DNA of 64,000 nt, from NCBI RefSeq assembly GCF_016403105.1, contig NZ_CP046155.1, positions 3,005,906 to 3,069,905 of the forward strand, written 5' to 3'. The stretch comes from Leptolyngbya sp. BL0902 (GTDB taxonomy: Bacteria > Cyanobacteriota > Cyanobacteriia > Phormidesmidales > Phormidesmidaceae). Numbering within the stretch: position 1 is the stretch's first letter; every line of letters begins with the position of its first letter. The notes beneath the pieces are model-generated. The model ran no database searches, was not told the origin of the DNA, and was given only the letters and a program-made list of their open reading frames with translations. Made by a program: the position numbers and the translations under genes. Below are positions 9,438 through 18,059 of this stretch, piece by piece.

Positions 9438-10733
9438 TCAACGATTATCCGGTGGCCATGCTGCGTCGATATCTGCTAGCACCCTGGTCAGGTCTTGGCC
9501 GTCCACATAGTCTACCATGCCCGACCAAAAGGCCCCTGTGCCCACCGCACCGGGCATGAGATCAGACCCATCGAAGCGCAGCACGTCGGCATTCCGCAGA
9601 ATCTCCGCCTGCTGACGGGTGAGGTCGTTGGGGTAGGCATCGAGGCTGACCTGGCGATGGGGGGAGAGGTAGCTGCCCAGTCCGGCCCAGATGGCGTGGG
9701 GTTCGGGGGTGGCGAGGTAGGCCATCAGGGCGCGGACGGCGGGGGTGTCATTAAATACGCCAAACAAAATACCGCCGATGATCACGGGTTGCCCTTGGGC
9801 CGGGTCGATGGGGGGCAGGGCAAAGACGCTGATGTCGCTATCAGGGTCTACCCGATCCGGCAGAAATTCCACAATAAAGCTGGCCTGACGGTGCAGATAG
9901 CAGCCCGGTGGGTTGTCAAACAACGGTCGGGGTGCTTCTCCAAAGGGCGTGCTGATGACCCCGGTGGTGCCGCCGAGGACGGCCTGAGGGTTGCGGGCAA
10001 TCGCGCCAAATTCCTCAAAAGCGGCCTGCACCTGCGGATCCGAAAAAGGTATCTCATGGCTCACCCATTGGTCATACACCGCTGGCCCCGCCTGCCGCAG
10101 CAGAATATCCTCCACCCAGTCTGTCCCCACCCAGCCCGTGGCCTGTCCACTTTCTATCCCCAGGCACCAGGGTGTTCCCCCATCGGCGATGATGCGGTCG
10201 CTGAGGGCGGTCATCTCTGCCCAGGTTTCGGGAACGGTGTAGCCCTTAGCCGCAAAGGCTGTGGGGCTGTACCATACCAGGCTTTTCACATCCGCCCGCA
10301 TCCATAGCCCATAAACGGCCTCATCCTGGCTGACCAAATTCAGCAAATACTCGTCGTAGGCGTCGGCCAAGGTGGCCCGGTCGATGAAATCCGTCAGCGG
10401 CACCATCTGCCCCGCTTCGGCAAAGTCCAGCATTAGTCCGGGCTGCGGGAACAGGGCAATATCCGGCGGGTTGCCCGAATCCACCCGCACCGGAACTAGG
10501 GTGGTAAAGGCGTCGGTGCCTTCGTAGATGACCTGCACCCCAGTGGCCTCAGTGAAGGGAGCCATGGCCTGCCGCAGTTTGTCTTCCCCCACCCCGGTGA
10601 GGGTGCCCAAAATGGTGATGGTGTCGCCCGGTTGCACCTCGGTACTCTGGGGCTGGCTCGGCGACGACTGACAGCCGAAGATCACCAAGCTCAGGGTCAA
10701 ACACAACCCAATTCGGTACAAACGCTTTGCCAT
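9438..10733 (-). CDS. ggtB: Alpha-glucoside-type solute-binding lipoprotein (GgtB/AglE-like)
   Basis: 431 residues. The lipoprotein signal MAKRLYRIGLCLTLSLVIFGC places the lipid-anchored Cys at residue 21. The rest is a family-1 extracellular binding protein. Motifs typical of AglE/GgtB proteins are TPWCLGIESGQATGWVGTDWVEDILLR, YLHRQASFIVEFLP and SDLMPGAVGTGAFWSGMVDYVDGQ. It should capture an alpha-glucoside (glucosylglycerol, sucrose or trehalose in cyanobacteria) for import or recapture after leakage. It is the last gene of a minus-strand run after two permeases and a MalK-type ATPase; 234 bases containing a double-hairpin repeat separate it from the ATPase gene, which may set a different transcript level. 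The symbol is given by similarity; the substrate is inferred. Confidence 0.85.
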   Translation of the reverse strand: MAKRLYRIGLCLTLSLVIFGCQSSPSQPQSTEVQPGDTITILGTLTGVGEDKLRQAMAPFTEATGVQVIYEGTDAFTTLVPVRVDSGNPPDIALFPQPGLMLDFAEAGQMVPLTDFIDRATLADAYDEYLLNLVSQDEAVYGLWMRADVKSLVWYSPTAFAAKGYTVPETWAEMTALSDRIIADGGTPWCLGIESGQATGWVGTDWVEDILLRQAGPAVYDQWVSHEIPFSDPQVQAAFEEFGAIARNPQAVLGGTTGVISTPFGEAPRPLFDNPPGCYLHRQASFIVEFLPDRVDPDSDISVFALPPIDPAQGQPVIIGGILFGVFNDTPAVRALMAYLATPEPHAIWAGLGSYLSPHRQVSLDAYPNDLTRQQAEILRNADVLRFDGSDLMPGAVGTGAFWSGMVDYVDGQDLTRVLADIDAAWPPDNR

Positions 10734-10839
10734 AGTCCCAGGGTGCTCACGAAATCACGGGGCTATGGTCAACTATCGCCCAATCTGGCCTAGATGGCTG
10801 CTTTTCAGTAAAAGCGTTACATCGTACAGCCTGAAGTTT

Positions 10840-10934
10840 CCCTCACCCCAAGCCCCTCTCCCGTGGGGAGAGGGGCTTTGAGTAGATCCGGCTCCCCTTC
10901 TCCCAAATTGGGAGAAGGGGCTGGGGGATGAGGG
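10840..10934. repeat. Double-hairpin dispersed repeat, copy 1
   Basis: An intergenic element bounded by CCCTCACCCC and GATGAGGG that contains two perfect or near-perfect hairpins: 10851-10877 (arm AGCCCCTCTCC) and 10894-10920 (arm CCCCTTCTCCC, loop AAATT). The same layout recurs at 14879-14973 and in shortened form at 56675-56743. Here it lies between the binding-protein and ATPase genes of the importer, where it could stabilise mRNA ends or act as a weak terminator. There is no poly-T tract on either strand next to the hairpins. Confidence 0.85.
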
Positions 10935-10967
10935 CCAACCTAGGCGTTTGACTCGCCAACCTCCCCC

Positions 10968-12071
10968 CTAAATTGCCTCCTCCGTTTGCGGATCAAACCA
11001 ATGCAAGGCGGCGGTATTGGCTAGCAGTTCCACCGTGTCGCCTAGGGCCATCTCAGATCGCCGATCCACGCGGGCCATCAGGGTTTGGCCGTCCGCGAGA
11101 GTGAGATACAGAATTACCTCGTTACCCAGGCTTTCTCGGTGGTGGATGGTGCCTCGGAGGGGGCTGGTGGGGATGTCGGCGGGGCAAAAGCGAGGATCGT
11201 GGAGGTCTTCGGGGCGCAGGCCACCGATCACCCGCTGGCCGAGATAGCGTTGATAGGGCGTTGGCGACTGGAGCGGCGGCAGGGGCAAGGTGAGGGCGCT
11301 GGATTGAAACCAGATCTGATCGTCCCGGTTGATGAGGACGCCTTCGGCAAAATTCATGGCCGGACTGCCCATAAATCCGGCCACAAACTTATTTTTGGGG
11401 GTGCTGTAGATGGCCTGGGGCGTATCCACCTGTTGCAAGACGCCCTGGTTCAACACGGCGATGCGGGTGCCCATGGTCATGGCTTCTACCTGGTCGTGGG
11501 TGACGTAGATGACGGTGGTTCCCAGGTCTCGGTGGAGTTGGCTGATTTCGGCGCGGGCCTGCCCTCGCAGTTGGGCATCTAGGTTGGAGAGGGGTTCATC
11601 CATCAAAAACACCGCCGGATTGCGGACAATCGCCCGACATACCGCCACCCGCTGCCGTTGCCCGCCCGATAGTTCCTTCGGTTTGCGCTGGAGCAAGGTT
11701 TCTAGGCCCATCTGCTGCGCCGCCCGCTGCACCCGCTGCTGAATTTCGCCCCGGCTCAGCCCCTGCAATTCCAGGCTAAAGGCCATATTTTCGGCCACCG
11801 TCATGTGGGGATAGAGCGCATAGGACTGAAACACCATGGCGATGTCCCGGTCTTTGGAGGGCAGGGTATCCACGCTGCGGTCGCCAATGTAGAGATGGCC
11901 GCTGGTCGCCGTTTCTAGCCCCGCCAACAGCCGCAGCGTCGTCGTTTTGCCGCAGCCGGAAGGGCCAACGAAGACAAGAAATTCGCCGTCGTTCACGGTC
12001 ATGTCCAACTCACGCAGGGCCACCCCATCGCCGTAGCGCTTGGTGACAGACTCAAACCTTACCGAGGCCAT
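10968..12071 (-). CDS. ggtA: MalK/UgpC-type ABC ATPase for sugar import (GgtA-like)
   Basis: 367 residues. Walker A GPSGCGKTTT is at about 37-46, the Q-loop MVFQSYALYPHMTV follows, then signature LSGGQRQR, Walker B VFLMDEPLSNLDAQLR and switch His in YVTHDQVEAMTMGTRIAVL. The C-terminal third is the MalK-type regulatory OB/TOBE domain, containing GLRPEDL. Residues after the signature read VAVCRAIVRNP where most relatives have MGRAIVR, a mild oddity. It powers the two permeases just upstream in the operon (34-base gap to the nearer). In some cyanobacteria this ATPase is encoded apart from the permeases and shared; here it is linked. Confidence 0.9.
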   Translation of the reverse strand: MASVRFESVTKRYGDGVALRELDMTVNDGEFLVFVGPSGCGKTTTLRLLAGLETATSGHLYIGDRSVDTLPSKDRDIAMVFQSYALYPHMTVAENMAFSLELQGLSRGEIQQRVQRAAQQMGLETLLQRKPKELSGGQRQRVAVCRAIVRNPAVFLMDEPLSNLDAQLRGQARAEISQLHRDLGTTVIYVTHDQVEAMTMGTRIAVLNQGVLQQVDTPQAIYSTPKNKFVAGFMGSPAMNFAEGVLINRDDQIWFQSSALTLPLPPLQSPTPYQRYLGQRVIGGLRPEDLHDPRFCPADIPTSPLRGTIHHRESLGNEVILYLTLADGQTLMARVDRRSEMALGDTVELLANTAALHWFDPQTEEAI

Positions 12072-12105
12072 ACGCTCAACCCTATCTCACGCAATCTGGG
12101 TGCCT

Positions 12106-12954
12106 TCATCCCTTTACCGAACCCGCCAGTAGCCCTCGCACAAAGTAGCGCTGGAGGGCAAAAAACACCAGCAGCGGCACGGTCATGGTAATAAAGGCTC
12201 CGGCGGTGAGCAGGTGCCAGTCTTGCCCCCGTGAGCCTACCAAATTCGTCAGGGCCAGGGTGAGCGGAGCCACGGTGGGGGTGCCGCCCAAAAACACCAG
12301 GGCCACCAGCAGATCATTCCACACCCAAAGGAACTGAAACACCGCAAAGGAGGCAATGGCAGGCATCGACAACGGCAGCACCACCCGCCGCAAAATCTGC
12401 CCGTGGGATGCGCCATCCACCGCCGCCGCTTCGATCAAATCCCTCGGCAAGGCCCGAATATAGTTGCACAGCAGGTAAATTCCCAGGGGCAAACTGTAGG
12501 CCGTATGGGCCAGCCAAATTCCGGCAAAGGTGCCCGTCAGGCCCAGGTCTCGGTAGGCCCGCAGCAGGGGGATGAAGGTCATCTGCAAGGGCACCACCAG
12601 CAGCGCCACAATCGCCAAAAAGAGCACCTGCCGACCGGGAAACTCCATCCAGGCCAGGGCATAGGCCGCCATGGTGGCCATGGCAATGGGAATCACCGTC
12701 GCCGGAATTGCTACCGTAAAACTGTTCAGCCACGCCTGCCCCATCCCCGCCGAAAATAGCACTGTGCGGTAGTTCTCCAGGCTGTATTGGGTGAACTCAA
12801 AGGGATGTTGCAACACCGTCCACCAGCCCGTAGAGAGCACATCATCGGGGGGGCGGATGGAGCTAATCAGCAATCCCAGGCTGGGCAGCGTCCATAGGAA
12901 AGCTAGGGTGAGGAGGGCAAGGTGGACGGGAGTGCGGGTGAGCCAGGAGGGCAT
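12106..12954 (-). CDS. ggtD: Sugar ABC transporter permease (GgtD/AglG-like)
   Basis: 282 residues with six membrane helices. The first is LALLTLAFLWTLPSLGLLISSI, and the cytoplasmic EAA loop is EAAAVDGASHGQILRRVVLPLSMP around residue 190, which docks on the ATPase. Family motifs are GMGQAWLNSFTVAIPATVIPI and the C-terminal QRYFVRGLLAGSVKG. It is the second inner-membrane subunit of the importer. Immediately upstream of the ATG on the minus strand is a C-rich tandem repeat instead of a Shine-Dalgarno sequence, so translation may start by another route or depend on an upstream signal. Confidence 0.9.
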   Translation of the reverse strand: MPSWLTRTPVHLALLTLAFLWTLPSLGLLISSIRPPDDVLSTGWWTVLQHPFEFTQYSLENYRTVLFSAGMGQAWLNSFTVAIPATVIPIAMATMAAYALAWMEFPGRQVLFLAIVALLVVPLQMTFIPLLRAYRDLGLTGTFAGIWLAHTAYSLPLGIYLLCNYIRALPRDLIEAAAVDGASHGQILRRVVLPLSMPAIASFAVFQFLWVWNDLLVALVFLGGTPTVAPLTLALTNLVGSRGQDWHLLTAGAFITMTVPLLVFFALQRYFVRGLLAGSVKG

Positions 12955-13009
12955 GGGGAGTGGGGAGTCAGGGGGCGGGAGTGGGGAGTGGGGAGTGGGG
13001 AGGGGGGGG
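12955..13009. repeat. Heptanucleotide tandem repeat (TGGGGAG)n
   Basis: Imperfect head-to-tail copies of TGGGGAG, clearest at 12981-13003, running into a G8 tract. It abuts the ggtD start codon. Short tandemly repeated repetitive (STRR) heptamers of this type are known from filamentous cyanobacteria. The G-rich strand has several runs of four G and could form a quadruplex; the transcribed strand is C-rich. Confidence 0.85.
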
Positions 13010-13082
13010 ATGCATTCGCGGACAACATTTCATCGGGGCATCGTCCAATCACGGTTATTTGCCGCAATGCACCATCCAGGAC

Positions 13083-14075
13083 TTAGCGAGGATTGGGTTG
13101 GCGAAATTCTCGAATGTTAGCGACCATCACTGGAATCACCGCCAGCAGCAGCAGCACGGCAATGGCGCTGCCTCGGCCATAGTGCCGGAAGCTGAACATT
13201 TCCTTGAACATCCGGCTAGCCAAGACTTCGGTGCCCTGGTTGCCCGCCGTCATCACGTAGACGATATCAAACACCTTCAGCACCAGCAAAATCGTCGTCG
13301 TCGCCACCACTAGAATCGTGGAGCGAATCATGGGTACGGTAATCCGCCAGAAAACTTGCAGCTCGCTGGCTCCGTCCATACGAGCTGCTTCCAGAATTTC
13401 GGACGGGATACCCTTTACCGCCGCCGACAGCAGCACCATACAAAAGCCCGTTTGCAGCCAAATCATAATTGCAATCAGGGCGAAGTTGTTGATGGATCGC
13501 TCCACCAGCCAGCCCACGGGTTCAAAGCCCAGCCACGTTACCACGCCGTTGAGCAAGCCAATCTGGGCGGATCCCGCTGGACGAAAGGCGTAGATGAATT
13601 TCCAAATCACGCTGGCCCCCACAAAGGAGATGGCCATGGGCAGAAAAATCAGCGTTTTGGGCACCACCTCGTAGCGCACTCGGTCGGCCAGCACCGCAAT
13701 CAGCAGCCCCAGCCCGACGCTCGTCCCCGTTACCCCCACCAGCCACAGCAGGTTATTCCGCAGGGCGATGCCCATGCTTCTATCGGTCAGCAGCGCCAGG
13801 TAGTTGGCGAGTCCTACAAACGTTTGGGAACGGGCATCCAGCAGGCTGAGGTACACCGTTACTAGGGTGGGAATCACCAAATAGGCCACCAACAACAGCA
13901 GCGCCGGAGCCAGGTAGACCCAGGGCAAAATCTGTTTTTTTCGCCGCCCAGGGGCCAGCCGTTCTACTAGTGCATTTGCCCCTACCAACAGAGCCACAAC
14001 GCCCCCGCAACCTAGGCCAATGGCCAGGATTGCCGTCAACAGCTTGGAGAGGAGAAGTTCCATGGCATTGTGCAT
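13083..14075 (-). CDS. ggtC: Sugar ABC transporter permease (GgtC/AglF-like)
   Basis: 330 residues, first gene of the importer run. An extra N-terminal membrane segment (LLTAILAIGLGCGGVVALLVGANAL) precedes the usual six helices, as in AglF-type permeases. The EAA loop is EAARMDGASELQVFWRITVPMIR near residue 235. Other family stretches are LPWVYLAPALLLLVAYLVIP, IFLPMAISFVGASVIWKFIYAF and KVFDIVYVMTAGNQGTEVLASRMF. It forms a heterodimeric channel with the permease 128 bases downstream. Two start codons four residues apart (14075 and 14063) are both possible. Confidence 0.9.
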   Translation of the reverse strand: MHNAMELLLSKLLTAILAIGLGCGGVVALLVGANALVERLAPGRRKKQILPWVYLAPALLLLVAYLVIPTLVTVYLSLLDARSQTFVGLANYLALLTDRSMGIALRNNLLWLVGVTGTSVGLGLLIAVLADRVRYEVVPKTLIFLPMAISFVGASVIWKFIYAFRPAGSAQIGLLNGVVTWLGFEPVGWLVERSINNFALIAIMIWLQTGFCMVLLSAAVKGIPSEILEAARMDGASELQVFWRITVPMIRSTILVVATTTILLVLKVFDIVYVMTAGNQGTEVLASRMFKEMFSFRHYGRGSAIAVLLLLAVIPVMVANIREFRQPNPR

Positions 14076-14281
14076 TGGGGCAGCGGCGAACTTGGGATAG
14101 GCAGTCCGCTGCTACCCATCCCAAAAGCCTTCTCTTCATTGTGCCCTGACCCTTTCACCAGTGGATGAACCCGATTTTGGGTTTAGGTATTGGGCACCGC
14201 CCACCGTGGTCAAACGTCCTGATGTTTGTGGGCATTTTGGTGGATGTTCCACAGGTGCCCTGTCCTCAACCTTGTACTGCC

Positions 14282-14842
14282 ATGTGGTCTCATCTTGCCG
14301 TCACGTTCAGTCTCTCGATGGTGTCCCTCGGATCTGGATGGCTGATGCCGGAGGTGCTTCCACAGCACATTGGCCTCGCTGCCACCACGCCCCAGACCAA
14401 TCTAGTCGCCAGTATCCAGGGAACGTCCAGCACTCCAAGGTTCACCGTCACCTATCCCGACCACTGGTTCGAGTATTCCAACAACCAGCGGGACTACGTA
14501 ATCATCTACAACCAACGAACTTCGGGTGCTTACCGTGAAACGGCCCCGCCCTACCTGATCAAGACCGACGCCTCGATCCAAAGTACCTCCCTCCGCGAGG
14601 CGCTTCAGGTTTACCGGGATCAGCCCGGTCGTGCCCGTCGCATCGAAGAAGTGGTGATCAACGGACGGCTGGCGGTGCGGGTGTGGGAAGACAGCGAGGG
14701 CTGGGCCTTTCCTAACGTCCTCATCACCTACATCCCCACGGGTGAAGCCGAAGTGTTTACCATCGCCAGCTACTACAGCCGCCAGAACCAGTACGCCGAA
14801 GCCGCCATCCTGCAAGTGCATGCCTCCGTTCAGTTGCGGTAG
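14282..14842 (+). CDS. Exported protein, possibly PsbP-like fold
   Basis: 186 residues starting at MWSHLAVTFSL (14282). The frame opens 39 codons earlier, but only the internal Met is followed at once by a signal peptide (hydrophobic AVTFSLSMVSLGSGWLM). The mature part reads FTVTYPDHWFEYSNNQRDYVIIYN, then RRIEEVVINGRLAVRVWED and TIASYYSRQNQYAEAAILQVHASV. An opening YP..W segment and a closing helix after an exported leader recall PsbP-like and LpqN/MOG1-fold proteins, but I cannot assign a function. It stands alone, divergent from the importer. Confidence 0.75.
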   Translation: MWSHLAVTFSLSMVSLGSGWLMPEVLPQHIGLAATTPQTNLVASIQGTSSTPRFTVTYPDHWFEYSNNQRDYVIIYNQRTSGAYRETAPPYLIKTDASIQSTSLREALQVYRDQPGRARRIEEVVINGRLAVRVWEDSEGWAFPNVLITYIPTGEAEVFTIASYYSRQNQYAEAAILQVHASVQLR

Positions 14843-14878
14843 TGGTAGTCGTCTCGGTAGATGGCAAAGCCCCCGACG

Positions 14879-14973
14879 CCCTCACCCTAAATCCCTCTCC
14901 CCTGGAGAGAGGGACTTTGAAAGCATCCTGTCTAACTCCCCTCTCCTCGCGGGAGAGGGGCTGGGGGTGAGGG
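14879..14973. repeat. Double-hairpin dispersed repeat, copy 2
   Basis: Same plan as the copy at 10840: CCCTCACCC boundary, hairpin 14892-14914 (arm TCCCTCTCC), spacer, hairpin 14938-14960 (arm CCCCTCTCC), and closing GGGGGTGAGGG. It lies between the convergent ends of the exported-protein gene and ctaB and may help end both transcripts, though no poly-T run follows. Confidence 0.85.
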
Positions 14974-15013
14974 CTGGATCGCGGCAAAAGAGCGCGTTTG
15001 TGAGGTACTAAAT

Positions 15014-16003
15014 CTACGGCAGCAGGCTGACCAATGGGGCCAGTTGTCCGGCCAGATGACCCGATAGCTGAGCCGTCCAGCTTTGGGTGATGGGCCAGCT
15101 ATCCACCACCATCCCCGCCGAGAGCAGCATCATGTAGAGGATGGAATATTTGAACAGCCCCTTGGCCAAGTCTCGGTCGCTGGGGGCTTTCAGTAAGGCC
15201 CAGGCTTTTTGGATAAACTTGATCCCTAATCCCAGGGCCACCATGGCATAGACGGCCCCCGTTGCGCCGAGGGGATAGCTCATCATCAGGGTGAGGGGCA
15301 CCAGAATTAGGGTGTAGTACCAAATCTGGCGAGCAGTGGCTTCGTCGCCGACGATCACAGGCATCATCGGCACGTTGACCTTAGCGTAGTCGTCTTGGAT
15401 CAGCATAGCCAATCCCCAAAAGTGGGGCGGCGTCCAGATAAACACAATGAAGAAGAACAACCAGGCCGCAAGGCTGAGTTCTCCAGTGACAGCGGCCCAA
15501 CCCACTAGGGGCGGAATTGCGCCAGCCGCGCCGCCAATCACAATGTTTTGGGGCGAAGACCGCTTCAGCCAGGTGGTGTAGACCCCTACATAAATCGCGA
15601 TCCCCACCATGGACAGGCCCGCGCTGAGCAAGTTAGCCACCCACGCCTGAAGCCCGAAGGACAACGCCGCCAGAATGCCCGCAAACACCAGCGCATCCCG
15701 CACCTGAATCCGCCCAGAGGGGATGGGCCGATGGCGGGTGCGCTCCATGTCAAAGTCGATGTCGCGGTCATAGATGCAGTTAATCGTCTGGGCCGAAGCC
15801 GCCGCCAGAGTACCGCTCAGCAGTGTGGTCAACACCAGCCAAACATTCACTTCGCCATGGCCTGCCACCCACATCGCCGCCGCCGTTTCAATCAGCAACA
15901 GGGGAATAATCCGGGGCTTGGTGAGCTGCACATAGCTGCGGATCACGGATCCGATGGAATCATGGTGCCGGGTGGCCTCGTTCCAAGTCGTGGTTTGAGT
16001 CAT
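15014..16003 (-). CDS. ctaB: Protoheme IX farnesyltransferase (heme O synthase)
   Basis: 329 residues, UbiA-family prenyltransferase with about nine membrane helices. It transfers a farnesyl group to heme b, giving heme O for cytochrome oxidase. The first Asp-rich site is NCIYDRDIDFDMERTRHRP around residues 86-104; the family's YTTWLKRSSPQNIVIGGAAGAIPP and FFIVFIWTPPHFWGLAM segments follow. It lies 57 bases downstream of ctaA on the same strand, so heme O and heme A synthesis are co-transcribed. The ctaC/D/E oxidase subunits that often adjoin this pair are not here. Confidence 0.96.
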   Translation of the reverse strand: MTQTTTWNEATRHHDSIGSVIRSYVQLTKPRIIPLLLIETAAAMWVAGHGEVNVWLVLTTLLSGTLAAASAQTINCIYDRDIDFDMERTRHRPIPSGRIQVRDALVFAGILAALSFGLQAWVANLLSAGLSMVGIAIYVGVYTTWLKRSSPQNIVIGGAAGAIPPLVGWAAVTGELSLAAWLFFFIVFIWTPPHFWGLAMLIQDDYAKVNVPMMPVIVGDEATARQIWYYTLILVPLTLMMSYPLGATGAVYAMVALGLGIKFIQKAWALLKAPSDRDLAKGLFKYSILYMMLLSAGMVVDSWPITQSWTAQLSGHLAGQLAPLVSLLP

Positions 16004-16060
16004 GCAGAGGAAATCCTTCCGAAGGAATGGAGCTAGTTGAAGATGAAGACAAGAATCGGT

Positions 16061-17038
16061 CTAGGGCTGAGGAATTGGGCCATCGGGAGTGATTGCGTTG
16101 GCTGCCCTCTGTTCCCGCAAAGCTAGGGTGGTAAAGCAAACCAGGGTGCCTACCAAGGCCGCGCCGAGGGTGTGGTGAATCACGGTCAACGGTTCCACCT
16201 GGAGGTGAAGGCGGAAGGTGGCAATGCCCATCACCAGTTGAAACGCCAGCAGCATACTGGCCAAATTGCCCAACTGCCGCAGGGGATAGCTGAGGGCCGG
16301 GGTGCGCCACACCGCCTGGGTGAGGGCCAACACCGATACCGTGGCCGGGAGAATACCGATCAGGTGGCTATTCATCACCTGGCAGAGTTCGCCCAGACCA
16401 AAGCACTGGTGTGCAGCCCAGCGAGACCCCACCAGTCCGCCCAGTAGGCACTGACCATAGACCAGCACCGTGGCCCCCAGGCCCAGCCAGGGCAATCGTC
16501 CTACCGTTCCCGTGGGGGTGCAGCGCAGCAGACAGGTGCCGATCACCAGCATGGTGCTGAAAAACAGCAGGGCCGTCCCCAGGTGAGCGGTGACAATATC
16601 AAACCGCAGGAGCTGGGTCACGGTGAGCCCCCCCAGCACCCCCTGAAAGCCAATCAACGCCAGCGCCCCCACCGAGGCCCAGGGCAACCACCCCGGCACC
16701 TGCCGCCGATACCAAACACTCAGGGCCACCAGCCACAGGGTGCTGAGGCCAATCAGGGCGGCATCCAGCCGATGGAACCACTCCAAAAACACCTGAAGAT
16801 TCATCTGACTCTGGGGCACCAGTTGGCCATAGCACAGGGGCCAATCAGGACAGGCTAACCCCGCATTCATCACCCGCGTGGCGCTGCCTACGGCCATTAG
16901 GGCCAGGGTGGCGAGGGCAAGTTTCCACACCAGCCGCCGAATACGGTCTGTGGGCTCTGCCGAGGTAGCCCGTTGCCAGCCAGGAAAGCGGCCATGCACC
17001 CCTGGGACGGAGGAAAGGGAAGAAAGGTTGGTTGCCAT
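16061..17038 (-). CDS. ctaA: Heme A synthase (COX15/CtaA family)
   Basis: 325 residues from MATNLSSLSS (17038); the frame runs 30 codons further without similarity. Eight membrane helices in two four-helix halves. Heme-ligand histidines are in EWFHRLDAALIGL, VTAHLGTALLFF, MNSHLIGIL and VIHHTLGAALVG. A Cys pair (QCFGLGELCQ) between helices 5 and 6 matches the CtaA-type extracytoplasmic disulfide. The signature ATRVMNAGLACPDWPLCYGQLVP follows helix 1. It oxidises the heme O methyl to formyl for the aa3-type oxidase. First gene of the ctaA-ctaB operon. Confidence 0.95.
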   Translation of the reverse strand: MATNLSSLSSVPGVHGRFPGWQRATSAEPTDRIRRLVWKLALATLALMAVGSATRVMNAGLACPDWPLCYGQLVPQSQMNLQVFLEWFHRLDAALIGLSTLWLVALSVWYRRQVPGWLPWASVGALALIGFQGVLGGLTVTQLLRFDIVTAHLGTALLFFSTMLVIGTCLLRCTPTGTVGRLPWLGLGATVLVYGQCLLGGLVGSRWAAHQCFGLGELCQVMNSHLIGILPATVSVLALTQAVWRTPALSYPLRQLGNLASMLLAFQLVMGIATFRLHLQVEPLTVIHHTLGAALVGTLVCFTTLALREQRAANAITPDGPIPQP

Positions 17039-17525
17039 GGCGTTTGTTGCTATTGATCTAAACAAAAGTGTCTTAAATGGGGAAATTAGCTTGAAAATCA
17101 ACTTCAGAAACCCATGGTGAGGCATCAAAATTGCGGTCTTAAGCTTTGCTTCATAAACCTGAGAGTAATGGCATCAGTTGTTAGGGTTTTCCCTCCTAGG
17201 GTCTTCGATCATTGGCTTCACCACCTTATCCATGCCCAGCCAACGCACTGCGTTGATTGCCTATCACTGTAGAGAGGACAACCCAAAAATCAACCCAGCT
17301 TTAGGAATTTCTTCGGAATTCGAGACACTTCCCCCCTGTCGCCGAGGCTTTTTTCCTCTCCCGGCTTAATAGTCCGTTACCTTTCGAGACATTCCGTATC
17401 CAGAGATACCAGACCTCCTTGCGCTGCTGGTTTCTCGCCTATCTAGGCGCATCTCAGCCCGCCCAGATTGCCGCAGATGCCAGGGAAGATGCCAGAATGA
17501 CAGCGTTCCTTCCCCAACCTTGCCC
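17039..17525. other. Intergenic region between ctaA and a conserved gene
   Basis: No convincing ORF. It must hold the ctaA promoter on the minus strand; the first 80 bases upstream of ctaA are AT-rich compared with the surroundings. A small perfect hairpin CGCCTA-TC-TAGGCG is at 17436-17449, and GAATT-TCTTCGG-AATTC pairs near 17307-17323. Neither has a T-run. Function not determined. Confidence 0.6.
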
Positions 17526-17867
17526 ATGTCCCAGACCATCACCCTCAACCTTGCTGATGGATCCATCCAGTTCAGCTTTTCCGCCGCCGCCGCCCAAGCC
17601 CTCAAGACCGATCTGGATAGTCTGATCACACAAATGAAAGCCGCCACCGCCGCCGGAACGCCCCGCCGTGCCCCCCTACCCTCCACAGAACACCGCCACA
17701 GCGGCGACGTGTTCCTAGAAGTCTTTTGTAACCCCAACCTTTGGCCCAGCCCCTTCGCCGCCAGGGTTCTCCTCACCCTGCGCGACGACCGCATCCGCCT
17801 CACCACCGAAACCGGGCTCTCCCAATTCTACGACGACCTCACCACCTACCTCGACCAAGTCACCTAA
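17526..17867 (+). CDS. Conserved hypothetical protein (cyanobacterial type)
   Basis: 113 residues from the ATG at 17526; a TTG two codons earlier is in frame. The sequence opens MSQTITLNLADGSIQFSFS, has a helical stretch (AAAQALKTDLDSLITQMKAA), a Pro/Arg linker, then a strand-rich C-terminus (DVFLEVFCNPNLW, then ARVLLTLRDDRIRLTTETGLSQFYDDLTTYL). No signal peptide or membrane segment. I do not recognise a domain. A 146-residue ORF on the opposite strand is Arg/Ser-rich and looks like a shadow. Function unknown. Confidence 0.7.
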   Translation: MSQTITLNLADGSIQFSFSAAAAQALKTDLDSLITQMKAATAAGTPRRAPLPSTEHRHSGDVFLEVFCNPNLWPSPFAARVLLTLRDDRIRLTTETGLSQFYDDLTTYLDQVT

Positions 17868-18059
17868 TCGCCACCGGGGTCGCCTTCCTATCAATCGCCA
17901 CTGGTCAAGCTAGAATCAGGGCATTTCCTGGGCTAGGCGTTCACCGAGAACGCTCCCAGATGCTCTAGATCTGTTATCTTTTGGCCATCCTCCGTGCCCA
18001 TCCTCTGGATCTGATTTCTTCCTTCCATACCAATCAAGCTCCATAGCGAGGACAACATC

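Noticed and set aside
9495-10307. 270-codon ORF opposite the solute-binding protein
   Set aside because: The minus-strand gene has a lipobox and family motifs; this one has none.
10840-10934. CRISPR-like array
   Set aside because: The repeated parts are two different hairpins and are not separated by unique spacers of fixed length. I saw no CRISPR array or cas gene in the window.
17366-17806. 146-codon minus-strand ORF over the small conserved gene
   Set aside because: Arg/Ser-rich with no domain; the plus-strand protein has a more natural composition and start.
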